Source: JAUSIF01 sp963711595 (GTDB taxonomy: Bacteria; Pseudomonadota; Alphaproteobacteria; Rhizobiales; Xanthobacteraceae). From it: 64,000 bases of DNA. The DNA lies in NCBI GenBank assembly GCA_963711595.1, contig CAVQER010000001.1:310001-374000 (forward strand), written 5' to 3'. This document shows, in pieces, positions 1 through 9,800 of the stretch. Numbering within the stretch: the first letter of the stretch is position 1; the number at the start of each line of letters is the position of its first letter. A program made the position numbers and the translations under genes. The notes beneath the pieces are model-generated. The model saw only the letters and a list, made by a program, of their open reading frames with translations. It did not search any database and was not told where the DNA came from.

Positions 1-1205
1 AAGTCCTGGCGAGCATGCGTATGACCGGGCCGCGCCGCCGAATAGGCGCCCCTAACCCATGGATTGCGTCCCCAGCGGGTAATTTCACCCTTGATGACAT
101 GCTTGCCTGCGTCGGCGCCGAACATCCGTTTCAAAGCGCCGGTTGCGAAATCAACGGCGATGTCACGTCCAGCAGTGCTCATCTCCCAGCCGAATCCGCC
201 GCCGACAAATCCAATCATCATGTTCGAGTCGAACGGAAACGCGAGGAAGTAGATGTCCTGGTTGCTCTGCTGCTCGCAAAGAATGTCCTCGAACGGCTCC
301 AGGCCGAACCGTTCGCCGTCCAGCAGCAGCGGAACCTTGGCGAGCATCGCCATGGGCACATTGGCGATCGCGTCCGTTTTCCATGGGGGGAGCGCCGGAT
401 CAAACCTGATCGCGTCTGCCCGCAAAACTCCGGTCGATGCGGTAATGATGCAGGCGCGTGCCGATATATTGCCTTTCGGGGTTTCCAGCACGACGCCGGG
501 GCCGTCGTAGCGGATGCGCGTCACCGGCGTCGAAAGTGAAACGGGCACGCCCTCGCCGAACCGCCTGACCAGCGTACCGAAGCCTTCGCGAAGCAGATAG
601 TTCGGCTCGAGCTCCGCCTGATCGTTGTAGTCGCGGATCGCGAGTTCGGCGAAGTCGACGGCCATATCCATCGGTCCCATGAACGTGGCTGTCACCTGCT
701 CCTCCGGCGTGCGGATCGAGCGCACCGACGACACCGCCCCATCGCGCCGGCGTGCAGCTGCTTCGTTCGCGCGGACGATCTCTTCGCGAATTTGCCCGAC
801 GCGGCGCATTTCTGCTTCCGAGAAGCGGCGCGCGCCGTAGTAGACGCGGTCCAGTCCGTCGTCATGCCGGGCCAGATCGAATTTCCATTGCTGCGCGAGC
901 GGGTAGTATGGATTGCGGTCGGCCGAGTGAATCCACGCACAGCCCCAGTCGAAGGGCGTCCCGAACGTCTGGCTCTCGGTGAAAGCGCGGCCCCCGATGC
1001 GATCCATCGCCTCGAGGACGATCACGCTCCTCCCCGTAGACGCGAGCTGACGCGCCGCCGAAAGCCCTGCAGAGCCGGCGCCGACTATCGCAACGTCAGG
1101 GTTGGTGGGCAGTCCCTGTGCCAGCAGGCTCCGCGAAAACGCCGGCAGCAGCGAGACGCCGGCAAGCCCGGAAACAACATCGCGGCGCGTCGGGCGGGCG
1201 CTCAA
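1..1205 (-). CDS. FAD-dependent amine oxidase, Tat-exported (partial, runs off window start)
   Basis: The minus-strand frame is open to the window edge, so the C-terminus is missing (about 401 codons seen). I start it at the TTG at 1205, whose last bases overlap the TGA of the glutathione reductase gene upstream. The N-terminus then reads MSARPTRRDVVSGLAGVSLL, a twin-arginine signal. It is followed by a Rossmann dinucleotide fold (VAIVGAGSAGLSAARQL) and the FAD motif IVLEAMDRIGGRAF near residues 60-70. Close to the cut edge is RWGRNPWVRGAYSAARPG, typical of flavin monoamine oxidases just before the second FAD-contacting segment. These enzymes oxidise amines to aldehydes with release of H2O2 and ammonia; the substrate cannot be told. 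The tight overlap suggests co-transcription with gor. The TTG start is inferred from frame and signal peptide, because no in-frame ATG fits. Confidence 0.8.
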   Translation of the reverse strand, partial: MSARPTRRDVVSGLAGVSLLPAFSRSLLAQGLPTNPDVAIVGAGSAGLSAARQLASTGRSVIVLEAMDRIGGRAFTESQTFGTPFDWGCAWIHSADRNPYYPLAQQWKFDLARHDDGLDRVYYGARRFSEAEMRRVGQIREEIVRANEAAARRRDGAVSSVRSIRTPEEQVTATFMGPMDMAVDFAELAIRDYNDQAELEPNYLLREGFGTLVRRFGEGVPVSLSTPVTRIRYDGPGVVLETPKGNISARACIITASTGVLRADAIRFDPALPPWKTDAIANVPMAMLAKVPLLLDGERFGLEPFEDILCEQQSNQDIYFLAFPFDSNMMIGFVGGGFGWEMSTAGRDIAVDFATGALKRMFGADAGKHVIKGEITRWGRNPWVRGAYSAARPGHTHARQD

Positions 1206-2557
1206 ACCTTCGACCTCAGCGTGACGAGTTCTTCCGCCGAAGTCGGATGCAGTGCGAGGGTCGCGTCGAGGTCAGCCTTGCGCGCCCCCATCTTCACCGC
1301 GATCGCCACCATCTGGATCATCTCGGCTGCAGCCTCGCCCACAATGTGCACACCGAGCACGACATCGGATTGTCGGTCCACCACGAGCTTCATCAGGACA
1401 GTCGTGGCGCGGCCGGACATGGTCGCCTTCATTGGCCGGAAACTCGTGCGGTAGATGTCGACCGGTCGGCCGGTCGCACGCGCCTCGGACTCGGTCATTC
1501 CGACCACGCCGATCTCCGGCTCGGAGAACACTGCGGTCGGCACGTTTTTGTGGTCGACCGTCCAGGGTTTGTTGCCAAACACGCTGTCCGCAAAGGCGTG
1601 CCCCTCGCGAATGGCAACGGGCGTGAGCTGCAGCCGATCGGTCACGTCACCGATCGCGTAGATCGAGCCAACGCTCGAGCGCGATTGCGCGTCGACCACG
1701 ATTGCACCGCGGGCGTCAAGCGCGACACCGGCTGTTTCCAGACCGATGCCAGCCGTGTTCGGGCGTCGGCCGGTCGCGAACATGACCTGATCGACCTCAT
1801 GGCTCGCACCATCCGACAACGTCGCGCACACGACACGCCCCCTTTTTTCGATGGCGGCAACGGTGTGCTTCAGGACGATGTGGACGCCACGGGCCTCCAT
1901 CTCGACCCGGACATGGTGGCGGACGTCCTGGTCGAAGCCGCGCAGCAACTCCTCGCCGCGGTGAACCAGCAGGACTTGCGCGCCGAGCCCCGCGAACAGG
2001 CAGCCAAATTCCAGTCCGACATAGCCGCCACCCTGGATCAGGATGCGGCGGGGAAATTTCTCCAAGTGGAAAGCCTCATTGGAACTGATCGCGAGTTCGA
2101 TTCCGGGAATCTCCGGCATTACCGGATGGCCGCCCGCAGCCATGAGAATGTTCTTCGCGCGCACGCGCGCGCCGCTGCTCAACAAGCGGATCGTGTTCGG
2201 ATCTTCGATGACCGCGCGGGTGTCCTCGATATCGACCTTGTTGCGCGCGAGCGTCGCGCGATACGCGGCCTCGAGACGGGCAATCTCACGGTCCTTATTT
2301 GCGATCAGTGTCGCCCAGTCGAAAGTCGCGCCCTTGACGGTCCAGCCGAAGGCCTCCGCCTCCTCGAACTCGTACGAGAAGCGACTCGCGTAGACCAAAA
2401 GCTTCTTTGGGACGCATCCGCGGATCACGCAGGTTCCGCCGACGCGATATTCCTCCGCGACCATGACTCGGGCGCCGTGCTCGGCTGCGATGCGCGCCGC
2501 ACGCACGCCGCCCGATCCAGCCCCTACAATAAATAGGTCGACGTCGAATTCAGCCAT
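1202..2557 (-). CDS. gor: glutathione-disulfide reductase
   Basis: A 451-residue flavoprotein disulfide reductase of normal length. The N-terminal FAD fold is IVGAGSGGVRAARIA. The redox-active pair lies in GGTCVIRGCVPKK (C43 and C48), the form that separates glutathione reductase from lipoamide dehydrogenase and mercuric reductase. A central NAD(P)-binding fold (IQGGGYVGLEFGCLFAGLG) and a dimerisation domain with the proton-relay HPTSAEE near the C-terminus complete the family layout. It reduces GSSG to GSH in the cytoplasm with NADPH. It is followed downstream by the overlapping amine oxidase gene and preceded 22 bp upstream by a DUF2059 gene on the same strand, so the three may form an operon. 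Substrate specificity is from the motif and is fairly secure. Confidence 0.93.
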   Translation of the reverse strand: MAEFDVDLFIVGAGSGGVRAARIAAEHGARVMVAEEYRVGGTCVIRGCVPKKLLVYASRFSYEFEEAEAFGWTVKGATFDWATLIANKDREIARLEAAYRATLARNKVDIEDTRAVIEDPNTIRLLSSGARVRAKNILMAAGGHPVMPEIPGIELAISSNEAFHLEKFPRRILIQGGGYVGLEFGCLFAGLGAQVLLVHRGEELLRGFDQDVRHHVRVEMEARGVHIVLKHTVAAIEKRGRVVCATLSDGASHEVDQVMFATGRRPNTAGIGLETAGVALDARGAIVVDAQSRSSVGSIYAIGDVTDRLQLTPVAIREGHAFADSVFGNKPWTVDHKNVPTAVFSEPEIGVVGMTESEARATGRPVDIYRTSFRPMKATMSGRATTVLMKLVVDRQSDVVLGVHIVGEAAAEMIQMVAIAVKMGARKADLDATLALHPTSAEELVTLRSKV

Positions 2558-2579
2558 GCGCCCCGCTCACGGCACGGCA

Positions 2580-3086
2580 TCAGATGGTGTGGCCCTTCTT
2601 CTTCATGTCGTTGCGCAGGCGCACGACAATCTGCTCGGAAATCTTCGCGCTCCACTCCTGTGTCTTGATGAAGCTCTCCTCCAGCACGCTAGGCAGCAGA
2701 GTCACGAGCTTCTTTCCGCTGGCGGAGCGATAGAAATTGAGAATGTCCTTAAGCTCGGCTTCCGAGAAACGAGTGGCATAGACGCTGGCAACGATGTCGA
2801 CAATTTCCGACACCCGCTTCTCGAAGTCGGGCGCCATGCCCTTCACGGTGTCGGACAGGTCCTTCCCGAGATCAGGGTTCTGCTGCACGAACGTGCTGAG
2901 AGACTGCTGAAGAATGGAGGGAATGACGCCTTCGAACGCGCGTGTGGCGCCGGATGCGACGACGACTTCGCGCGCGAGGGGAAAGTTCGCGGATTGCGTC
3001 GTTTGCGCAACTGCCGCAGTCGCAGCCGAGAGCGCGATCAACAAGGCGCCAGCCCGCAGGGCGGCAGCGACGGTCAAACGAAACAT
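2580..3086 (-). CDS. DUF2059 exported protein
   Basis: 168 residues. The ATG at 3086 is preceded by a good Shine-Dalgarno (GGGGAGAACCAAATG), which decides this start over longer upstream options in the frame. Residues 1-28 are a Sec signal peptide ending AVAQ. The rest is helical and matches the DUF2059 pattern: a segment with FSEAELKDILNFYRSASGKK, the most conserved part of the family (a helix with the E-L-x-x-I-x-x-F-Y pattern and a G-K). Proteins of this family are periplasmic or envelope-associated and their function is not established. It lies 22 bp upstream of gor and downstream of rpiA on the same strand. Confidence 0.8.
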   Translation of the reverse strand: MFRLTVAAALRAGALLIALSAATAAVAQTTQSANFPLAREVVVASGATRAFEGVIPSILQQSLSTFVQQNPDLGKDLSDTVKGMAPDFEKRVSEIVDIVASVYATRFSEAELKDILNFYRSASGKKLVTLLPSVLEESFIKTQEWSAKISEQIVVRLRNDMKKKGHTI

Positions 3087-3109
3087 TTGGTTCTCCCCTT
3101 TTACGATGG

Positions 3110-3829
3110 TCACGACCGCTCGACGACGCGCACGCCCGAAGGCCCAGCGAGGATCGCACGGCGAGCAAGCCCGATGAAAAGCCCATGCTCGACGACGCCA
3201 GGCACGTCGGCAAGATGCCGCGCGAGCGAACGCACGTCGGCGATTGCCCCCAATGCGGCGTCGAGAATGACGTGTCCTTGATCCGTGACGAAAACATGGC
3301 CGTCCGGCTTCCGCCGCAATTTCAGCACCCCTTCGCATCCGGCCGCAGCGACCGCCTTTTCCACCGCACGGCTGGTCGCTGGCAGACCGAAATCGACGAC
3401 TTCGATCGGCAGCGGAAAGCGGCCAAGACGATCGACGAATTTTCCTTCATCGGCGATCACAATCATCTCATAGGATGCGCTTGCGACGATCTTTTCGCGC
3501 AGCAGCGCGCCGCCGCCGCCCTTGATCAAATTGAGTTCACCGTCGATTTCATCGGCGCCGTCTACGGTGAGATCGAGCGCGGCATGCTCGTCGAGTGTTG
3601 CAAGCGGGATTCCGAGTCGCTCTGCCTGGCTCCGCGTCGCCTCCGACGTCGGTACGCCGACAATGTCGAGACCAGCGGCGGTCTTGGCTGCGAGAAGGTC
3701 GACGAAGTGCGCCGCCGTCGATCCGGTGCCGAGGCCTAGGCGCATCCCGGGTTGCACATACTCGAGCGCGCGGGCCGCCGCGGCGCGCTTCAAGCCGTCC
3801 ACATCCTTCACGGGATTCGAGGCCAACAT
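3110..3829 (-). CDS. rpiA: ribose-5-phosphate isomerase A
   Basis: 239 residues starting at the ATG at 3829; the frame stays open further upstream but the extension has no family similarity. It interconverts ribose 5-phosphate and ribulose 5-phosphate in the pentose phosphate pathway. The phosphate-binding loop GLGTGSTAAHFV, the catalytic DGADEID and the KGGGGALLREKIVA segment are all present, in the right order and spacing for RpiA rather than RpiB. The gene is divergent from gph, with 135 bp between the two start codons, so a shared promoter region is likely. Downstream, 23 bp separate it from the DUF2059 gene. Confidence 0.95.
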   Translation of the reverse strand: MLASNPVKDVDGLKRAAAARALEYVQPGMRLGLGTGSTAAHFVDLLAAKTAAGLDIVGVPTSEATRSQAERLGIPLATLDEHAALDLTVDGADEIDGELNLIKGGGGALLREKIVASASYEMIVIADEGKFVDRLGRFPLPIEVVDFGLPATSRAVEKAVAAAGCEGVLKLRRKPDGHVFVTDQGHVILDAALGAIADVRSLARHLADVPGVVEHGLFIGLARRAILAGPSGVRVVERS

Positions 3830-3964
3830 CGCTGCTTTCGGCGGGGCGAACGAAAATGGAAAGGCGGCGGGGTCGTAGCATGGCGCGCCCCAACCCGCCA
3901 ATGTGGGGAAGGAGCGCCCATACGGCGTAGACTTTCGGCCGCGGCAAAGGTACGCGAATTGAGC

Positions 3965-4642
3965 ATGTCCCCTCGCCCAACGATCGCCTTCGACCTGGAC
4001 GGTACTCTGGTCGATAGCGCCCCCGATCTGCTCGAAACGCTCAATCTCGTGCTGCGCGAATCCGGCCTCGGGCCGATCACCGCCGCGGACGCGCGCGGCA
4101 TGTTTGGTGGCGGCGCGCGTGTGATGATCGAGCGTGGGCTCGCATATCACGGGGTTCGGCCGCCGCCGCCAGACGTCGAGCGGATGCAGAAACGCTTTCT
4201 CGTCCATTACGAAGACCATCTCGCCGACAAGTCGGTGGCGTACCCAGGGGCTGCGGACGCGTTGGAGGTTCTTGTCGCGCAGAAGGCGCATCTGATCGTC
4301 GTGACCAACAAGTTCGAGCGCTTCTCCGTGAAGCTCCTCGCCGCGCTCGGTCTGGCAAAGTATTTCGCTGTGATTGCCGGTCCCGACACCTTCAACCTGC
4401 GCAAGCCGGATCCAGGCCACCTCCTTCGCGCAGTGGAAAAAGCCGGCGGGGTTGCTGCCGCGACCGTCATGGTCGGCGACTCCGCTGTGGACGTTGCGAC
4501 CGCGCGCGCGGCAAACGTCCCGGTGATCGCGGTCTCGTACGGATACCGCAGCGTGGGCGCGCCCGAGCTCGGAGCGGACCGACTGATCGATCAGTTGAGC
4601 GAAGTCCCTGCTGCGGCAAACGCGCTGCTCGATTCGCGTTGA
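3965..4642 (+). CDS. gph: phosphoglycolate phosphatase (HAD family)
   Basis: 225 residues from the ATG at 3965 (an in-frame TTG two codons earlier is the alternative). Haloacid dehalogenase motifs are complete: I, FDLDGTLVDSAPD, with the nucleophile and acid aspartates; II, VVTNK; III, the lysine of RKPDP; IV, VGDSAVD. Length, the DSAPD extension of motif I and the GGGARVMIERGL cap segment fit the Gph group that dephosphorylates 2-phosphoglycolate, formed by DNA repair or by Rubisco oxygenation. It is divergent from rpiA, a common alphaproteobacterial neighbour. Exact substrate is inferred from family resemblance, since HAD phosphatases are often promiscuous. Confidence 0.85.
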   Translation: MSPRPTIAFDLDGTLVDSAPDLLETLNLVLRESGLGPITAADARGMFGGGARVMIERGLAYHGVRPPPPDVERMQKRFLVHYEDHLADKSVAYPGAADALEVLVAQKAHLIVVTNKFERFSVKLLAALGLAKYFAVIAGPDTFNLRKPDPGHLLRAVEKAGGVAAATVMVGDSAVDVATARAANVPVIAVSYGYRSVGAPELGADRLIDQLSEVPAAANALLDSR

Positions 4643-4672
4643 GCGCGACGACCGCTGGCCGTTAGGACCTGA

Positions 4673-4680
4673 TTAACCAT
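4673..4680 (+). promoter_or_regulatory. possible CtrA half-site
   Basis: The octamer TTAACCAT lies 82 bp upstream of the chemotaxis receptor gene. It equals the single-half CtrA-binding motif described in Caulobacter promoters. The same octamer occurs 43 bp upstream of the DivJ-like kinase gene at 30571. The site is short and there is no full TTAA-N7-TTAA here, so this rests on context. Confidence 0.3.
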
Positions 4681-4761
4681 TCAGGGCAACATTGCGAACA
4701 GCAGGGGGCGGCGGCGCGGGGCGGCTGGCGCCGTGCGTATCGGCGTGCCGAGGCGTGGTCG

Positions 4762-6543
4762 ATGTCCTTACTGTCCTTACTTGCTGGTCGCACAGAGCGC
4801 AGGACGCCTCAGCTCGACGAGGAGGCACCCGCGCTGCTGCCGCCCATGCCGGATGCAAACGCCAGCGAATCCGCCCGGCTCAGCGCCGCGCTCGCGACGG
4901 CGCGCGAGTCGCTCGATCTCTTCGAAGTCGATCTCGCCAAGCTGATCACTGACGTCGGCAAGGCCACCGAGCACGTGCACCGAGGCATCGGAACGTCGAC
5001 GCAGGCGCTAGAAGCGATCCGCGGACGCGCCGTGACGCTCGACGAGCAGGTGCGCGTATCCGATGAGGACGTTCAGCAACTCGCTGCGGCTACTGAAGAG
5101 CTCGCCCAGTCGTCCGGCGAGATCGGACGCCAAGTCGAGCTCGCCGGCAATCTGACCGATCATGCAACCAAGGCCGCCGGCGACGCTGGAACGAGCGTCG
5201 ACAGTTTGAAGCGCTCGTCCGCCGAAATCGGAACGGTGGTCGGACTTATTTCCAAGATCGCCAAACAGACGAACCTGCTTGCGCTCAATGCAACGATCGA
5301 GGCTGCGCGCGCCGGGGAAGCGGGACGCGGCTTCGCCGTCGTAGCGAACGAGGTGAAGGCGCTTTCCGTCGAGACGCAGAAGGCCACGGATGAGATCGTG
5401 CGGCGGATCGAGAAGCTGCAGCATGACGCGCAAGCTTCGATCGAAGCGCTGGGGCGGATCTCTGCGGTGATCGATGGCATCCGACCCGTCTTCGGTGCGA
5501 TCGCGGCGGCGGTGGAGGAGCAAGGAGCAACGGCCGGCGAACTCTCGAAGAACGCTGCGACCGCGTCAGGCTTCGTGCGCCAGGTTGCGAGTGGCGGGCG
5601 CGAGATCAAGGAAGCTGCTCAGAAGGCCACCAAGGAAATCCAGGAAGTCGATCAATCCGGCAAGTCCACGACAAGGCTCGTGAACAAGCTGCGCTCACGC
5701 TTCTCGATCTTCCTGCGTCAGACCGAAATCGGCGACCGGCGGCAACACGACCGCGTGCCGTCCAATCTTGCCGCGACCCTCGAGCTCGGCGGAAAATTCA
5801 TCGCAGGTCATACCGTCGACATTGGATCGGGCGGTGCGCTGGTGACCCCGGACATCGAAATTGCGGCCGAACGCGGCAGCCGGATCACGGTCGACATCGA
5901 GGAAGTGGGCCAATTCAATGCGCGTGTTGTCGCGCGCTCGACCCTTGGATTGCACCTGCACTTCGAATCGGTGGATGGCGCGACGCGAGAGCGGCTGGAA
6001 AAGAAGCTCGACACGACGCGCGATGAGAATGTCGAGTTCATCGATCGGGCGATGCGCGCCGCGGCCGACGTATCGCAGCGTATCGAACGTCTTGTGGGCG
6101 ATGGAGCCATTTCACTCGAAGATCTGTTCGACAACGAATATGTGCCGATCGCGGGCACGAACCCGCAGCAATACCGCACGCGATATCTCGAATTGCTGGA
6201 GCACGAGCTGGCGACGACGCTTGACGCGTTCCGCGCCGGCGACAAGCGCATGGCGTTCTGTGTCGTCGTAGACCGCAACGGATATCTGCCAGTGCACAAT
6301 CGCGAATACTCGCATCCGCAACGTCCGGACGATCCTGCCTGGAACATGTCGCATTGCCGCAACCGCTTGATCTTCGATAGCCGCGCAGGACTTTGCGCCG
6401 CGCGCAACACCCGCCCTTATCTGGTGCAATCCAACCCGCGTCACATGGGCGGCGGCGTCGTGATCATGATGAAGGAATTCGCGGCGCCCATTCGCGTTCG
6501 CGGCCGCCACTGGGGTGGCCTGCGGATGGCGTATCAGTTCTAG
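4762..6543 (+). CDS. soluble methyl-accepting chemotaxis protein with PilZ domain
   Basis: 593 residues, no transmembrane segment, so a cytoplasmic receptor. Residues about 60-320 are the MCP signalling coiled coil, with the hairpin tip KQTNLLALNATIEAARAGEA and GRGFAVVANEVKALS near residues 168-205 that contacts CheA and CheW. A PilZ domain follows: RRQHDRVPS near 328 and DIGSGGA near 353 match the RxxxR and D/NxSxxG c-di-GMP contacts, with G in place of the usual serine. The last 150 residues (IAGTNPQQYRTRY, VVDRNGYLPVHNREYSHPQ, CRNRLIFDSRAGL, RVRGRHWGGLRMAYQF) match a module I recall at the C-terminus of other cytoplasmic receptors, possibly the sensor. The ATG has GAGG at 8 bp. No che genes are nearby, so this is an orphan receptor. 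Confidence 0.87.
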   Translation: MSLLSLLAGRTERRTPQLDEEAPALLPPMPDANASESARLSAALATARESLDLFEVDLAKLITDVGKATEHVHRGIGTSTQALEAIRGRAVTLDEQVRVSDEDVQQLAAATEELAQSSGEIGRQVELAGNLTDHATKAAGDAGTSVDSLKRSSAEIGTVVGLISKIAKQTNLLALNATIEAARAGEAGRGFAVVANEVKALSVETQKATDEIVRRIEKLQHDAQASIEALGRISAVIDGIRPVFGAIAAAVEEQGATAGELSKNAATASGFVRQVASGGREIKEAAQKATKEIQEVDQSGKSTTRLVNKLRSRFSIFLRQTEIGDRRQHDRVPSNLAATLELGGKFIAGHTVDIGSGGALVTPDIEIAAERGSRITVDIEEVGQFNARVVARSTLGLHLHFESVDGATRERLEKKLDTTRDENVEFIDRAMRAAADVSQRIERLVGDGAISLEDLFDNEYVPIAGTNPQQYRTRYLELLEHELATTLDAFRAGDKRMAFCVVVDRNGYLPVHNREYSHPQRPDDPAWNMSHCRNRLIFDSRAGLCAARNTRPYLVQSNPRHMGGGVVIMMKEFAAPIRVRGRHWGGLRMAYQF

Positions 6544-6555
6544 CCCGCCGTTTGC

Positions 6556-6585
6556 TTGACACGGCGCGGGCACGACCCCTACATC
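6556..6585 (+). promoter_or_regulatory. putative sigma-70 promoter of tRNA-Val
   Basis: TTGACA at 6556-6561 is a perfect -35 box. A weaker TACATC at 6580-6585 follows after 18 bp, and the mature tRNA begins 17 bp further on. It is the only promoter-like pair between the receptor stop and the tRNA. Confidence 0.5.
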
Positions 6586-6601
6586 CACGCCTTCCAATGT
6601 C

Positions 6602-6676
6602 GGGCGCTTAGCTCAGCGGGAGAGCGTTCCCTTCACACGGGAAAGGTCACAGGTTCAATCCCTGTAGCGCCCACCA
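6602..6676 (+). tRNA. tRNA-Val (CAC)
   Basis: 75 nt with a full cloverleaf: acceptor stem GGGCGCT/AGCGCCC, D arm GCTC/GAGC, anticodon stem TTCCC/GGGAA around the loop TTCACAC (anticodon CAC, valine GUG codons), T arm with GGTTCAATCC, and an encoded 3' CCA. From 6629 to the end it is repeated exactly at 13268-13315, so the tRNA 3' half is the attachment site of the downstream island. This copy is complete and should be functional. Confidence 0.97.
6629..6676 (+). repeat. attachment-site direct repeat, copy 1 (in tRNA-Val)
   Basis: 48 bp from the anticodon stem to the CCA end of the tRNA, identical to 13268-13315. Flanking bases differ on both sides of each copy, so the identity stops exactly at these limits. 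Confidence 0.9.
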
Positions 6677-6800
6677 ATCAAAACGAAATTCGAAACGAAC
6701 CGAAATTCAGGGGCGGCACACTTCTGCTTTGGGGCGCTAATCAGCCATTTTCGGGCTAGCACGCGATGTGGCCGAAGTGCCAGAAGCAGACAAGCGGCGA

Positions 6801-9800
6801 TTACGCTTTGGTGACCGCCCCTTTCACGATTGCATAGATTGCCGGGATCACGATAAGCGTCAGCAGGGCGGACGATACCATGCCGCCGATCATCGGCACT
6901 GCGATGCGCTGCATGACCTCGGCGCCGGTGCCGTGGCTCCACATGATCGGCAACAGACCAGCCATGATGGCCGCAACCGTCATCATCTTCGGCCGAACGC
7001 GCTCGACGGCGCCGCTCATGATCGCCGCGTAGCAGGTCGGCGTGGGTGAAGTGCGCCTGTTCTCGCACGGCGCGCTCAGTCTGCCGCTCCGTCAGCGCCT
7101 GATCGAGATAGATCAGCATCACCACGCCGGTTTCGGCGGCAACGCCCGCAAGCGCGATGAAACCGACCACGGCCGCAACCGAGAGATTGAAGCCGAGCCA
7201 CCACATCAACCAGAGCCCGCCGACCAGGCGAACGGCACCGAGAGCATGACGATGAGCGTCTCGGTGATGCGGCGGAAATTCAGATACAGCAGCAGGAAGA
7301 TGACCAGCAGCGTGACCGGCACGACGATCTGCAGCCGCGCCTTAGCGCGCTCCAGATATTCGAATTGCCCGCTCCAGGTGACGTAATAGCCGGGCGGGAA
7401 TTTTACTTGGGCGGCGACCGCCTTCTGCGCGTCGGCGACATAGCTTCCGATGTCGCGGTCGCGCAGATCGACAAAAATATAGGCCGCGAGCTGGCGCGTT
7501 CTCGGTGCGGATGCTGGCCGGCCCCTGCGCGAGACTGACTTTCGCGATCTGGCCGAGCGGCACGGTGCCGCCATCGGAGGTGGGGATCAGAACCTGGGTC
7601 GCGATGGATTGCGGGTCGCTGCGATAATCGCGCGGATAGCGGATGCTGACGGTGTAACGCTCACGGCCCTCGACCGTGGTGGTCACCGGCTCGGCGCCCA
7701 GCGCCATGCGCGATCACGCCGTGCACATCGGCGATCATCAGTCCGTAGCGTGCAAGCTGCGCGCGGTCGGGATCGATATTGAGGTAATAGCCGCCGATCA
7801 CGCGCTCGGCGTAGGCGCTGGTGGTCCCCGGCACGGTGCGAATGACAGCCTCGATCTGGCGCGCGAGCTTTTCGATCTCGGCGAGGTCGGTGCCGAGCAC
7901 CTTGACCCCGACCGGAGTACGGATGCCGGTCGAAAGCATGTCGATGCGGGCCTTGATCGGCATGGTCCAAGCATTGGACACGCCGGGAAACTGCAGCGAT
8001 TTGTCCATCTCGGCGGTCGAGCTTGTCGACGGTCATGCCGGGGCGCCATTCGCTCTCGGGCTTGAGATTGATGACGGTCTCGAACATTTCGGTCGGCGCG
8101 GGATCGGTGGCGGTCGAAGCACGCCCCGCCTTGCCGAACACGGAGGCCACTTCCGGAAAGGTCTTGATGATGCTGGTCCTGCGTCTGCACCAACTCAGCC
8201 GCCTTGGTGATAGAAAGCCCGGGCAAGCGTGGTTGGCATGTAGAACAGCGTGCCCTCGTTGAGATTGGGCATGAATTCGCGAGCCGAGCCGGGATGCCGG
8301 CCACGAGGATCCCGCCAGAACTGCGAGCGCGACCAGGATGGTCGCCGCCTTGAAGCGCAGCGCGAGCAGGATGACCGGCCGATAGATCCAGATCAGGAAG
8401 CGGTTGATCGGGTTTTTGTGCTCGGGAACGATACGGCCGCGGATGAACAGCACCATCAGCGCAGGCACCAGCGTCACCGACAACAAAGCGGCCGCCGCCA
8501 TGGCGAACGTCTTGGTATAGGCAAGCGGCTTGAACAGCCGGCCCTCCTGCGCCTCCAGCGCAAAGATCGGCAGAAACGATACCGTGATGATCAGCAGGCT
8601 GAAGAACAGGGCCGGGCCGACTTCGGTCGCCGCGTCGATCAGCACATCGATTCGCGGCTTGCCCGGCGGTGCGCGTTCCAGGTGCTTGTGCGCATTCTCG
8701 ATCATGACGATCGCGGCATCGACCATCGCGCCGATCGCGATCGCAATGCCGCCTAGGCTCATGATGTTGGAGCTCAGGCCGAGGAGATGCATGCAGAGAT
8801 AGGCGATCAGCACGCCGAGCGGCAGCGTGATGATCGCGACTAGGGCGCTGCGCGCGTGCAGCAGGAACACAAAGCAGACCAATGCAACGATCAGGCTTTC
8901 CTCGATCAACGTATGCTTGAGGGTGTCGATGGCGCGGTAGATCAGGTCGGAGCGGTCATAGACCGGTTCGATACTGACGCCCTGGCGGCAGGCTCGGCGC
9001 GAGTCTCGGCAAGACGGTCCTTGACGTTGCTGAATGACCGAGAGCGCATTCTCGCCGAAGCGCTGCAACGCGATGCCGGAGACGACCTCGCCCTCTCCGT
9101 TCAATTCGGTGATGCCGCGCCGTTCATCCGGCGCCAGCTCCACCCGCGCAACGTCTTTCAGGAGAACCGGTACACCGCGATCGGCTCTTGACGACGATCT
9201 GCTCGATGTCGGCGACGCTTTTGATGATAACCTCGCCCGCGCACCGCGAACTCGGTCTCGGTAAGCTCGACGGTTCGTCCGCCGACGTCCATGTTACTGG
9301 CGCGGAGCGCCTCGCGGATTTTCGACAGCGGAATGCCGAGCGCCTGCAGCCGGCGCGGGTCGATCACCACGCTGTATTGCTTGACGAAGCCGCCGACGCT
9401 CGCGACCTCGGCGACGCCTTCGGCCTTGGCGATTCCGTAGCGAATATACCAGTCCTGGATGGTGCGCAGCTCGGCGAGGCTCTTCTGCGCCCCGCGCACG
9501 ACGTATTGATAGACCCAGCCGACGCCGGTGGCGTCAGGCCCAAGACTCGGCGCCACGCCGCTCGGTAGCTTGCCGCGCTGCCGAGTTGAGATATTCGAGC
9601 ACGCGCGAGCGCGCCCAATAGAGGTCGGTGCCGTCCTCGAAGATCACATAGACGAAGGAGACGCCAAAGAACGAGAAGCCGCGCACCACGCGCGATTTCG
9701 GCACGCTGAGCATCGCGGTCGTGAGCGGATAGGTGACCTGGTCCTCGACCACCTGCGGCGCCTGGCCGGGATATTCGGTGTAGACGATCACCTGCACGTC

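Noticed and set aside
1118..2536. Long plus-strand frame (472 codons) over the glutathione reductase gene
   Set aside because: It is the antisense shadow of gor; composition is Arg/Asp/His-rich without any family pattern, while gor has full motifs.
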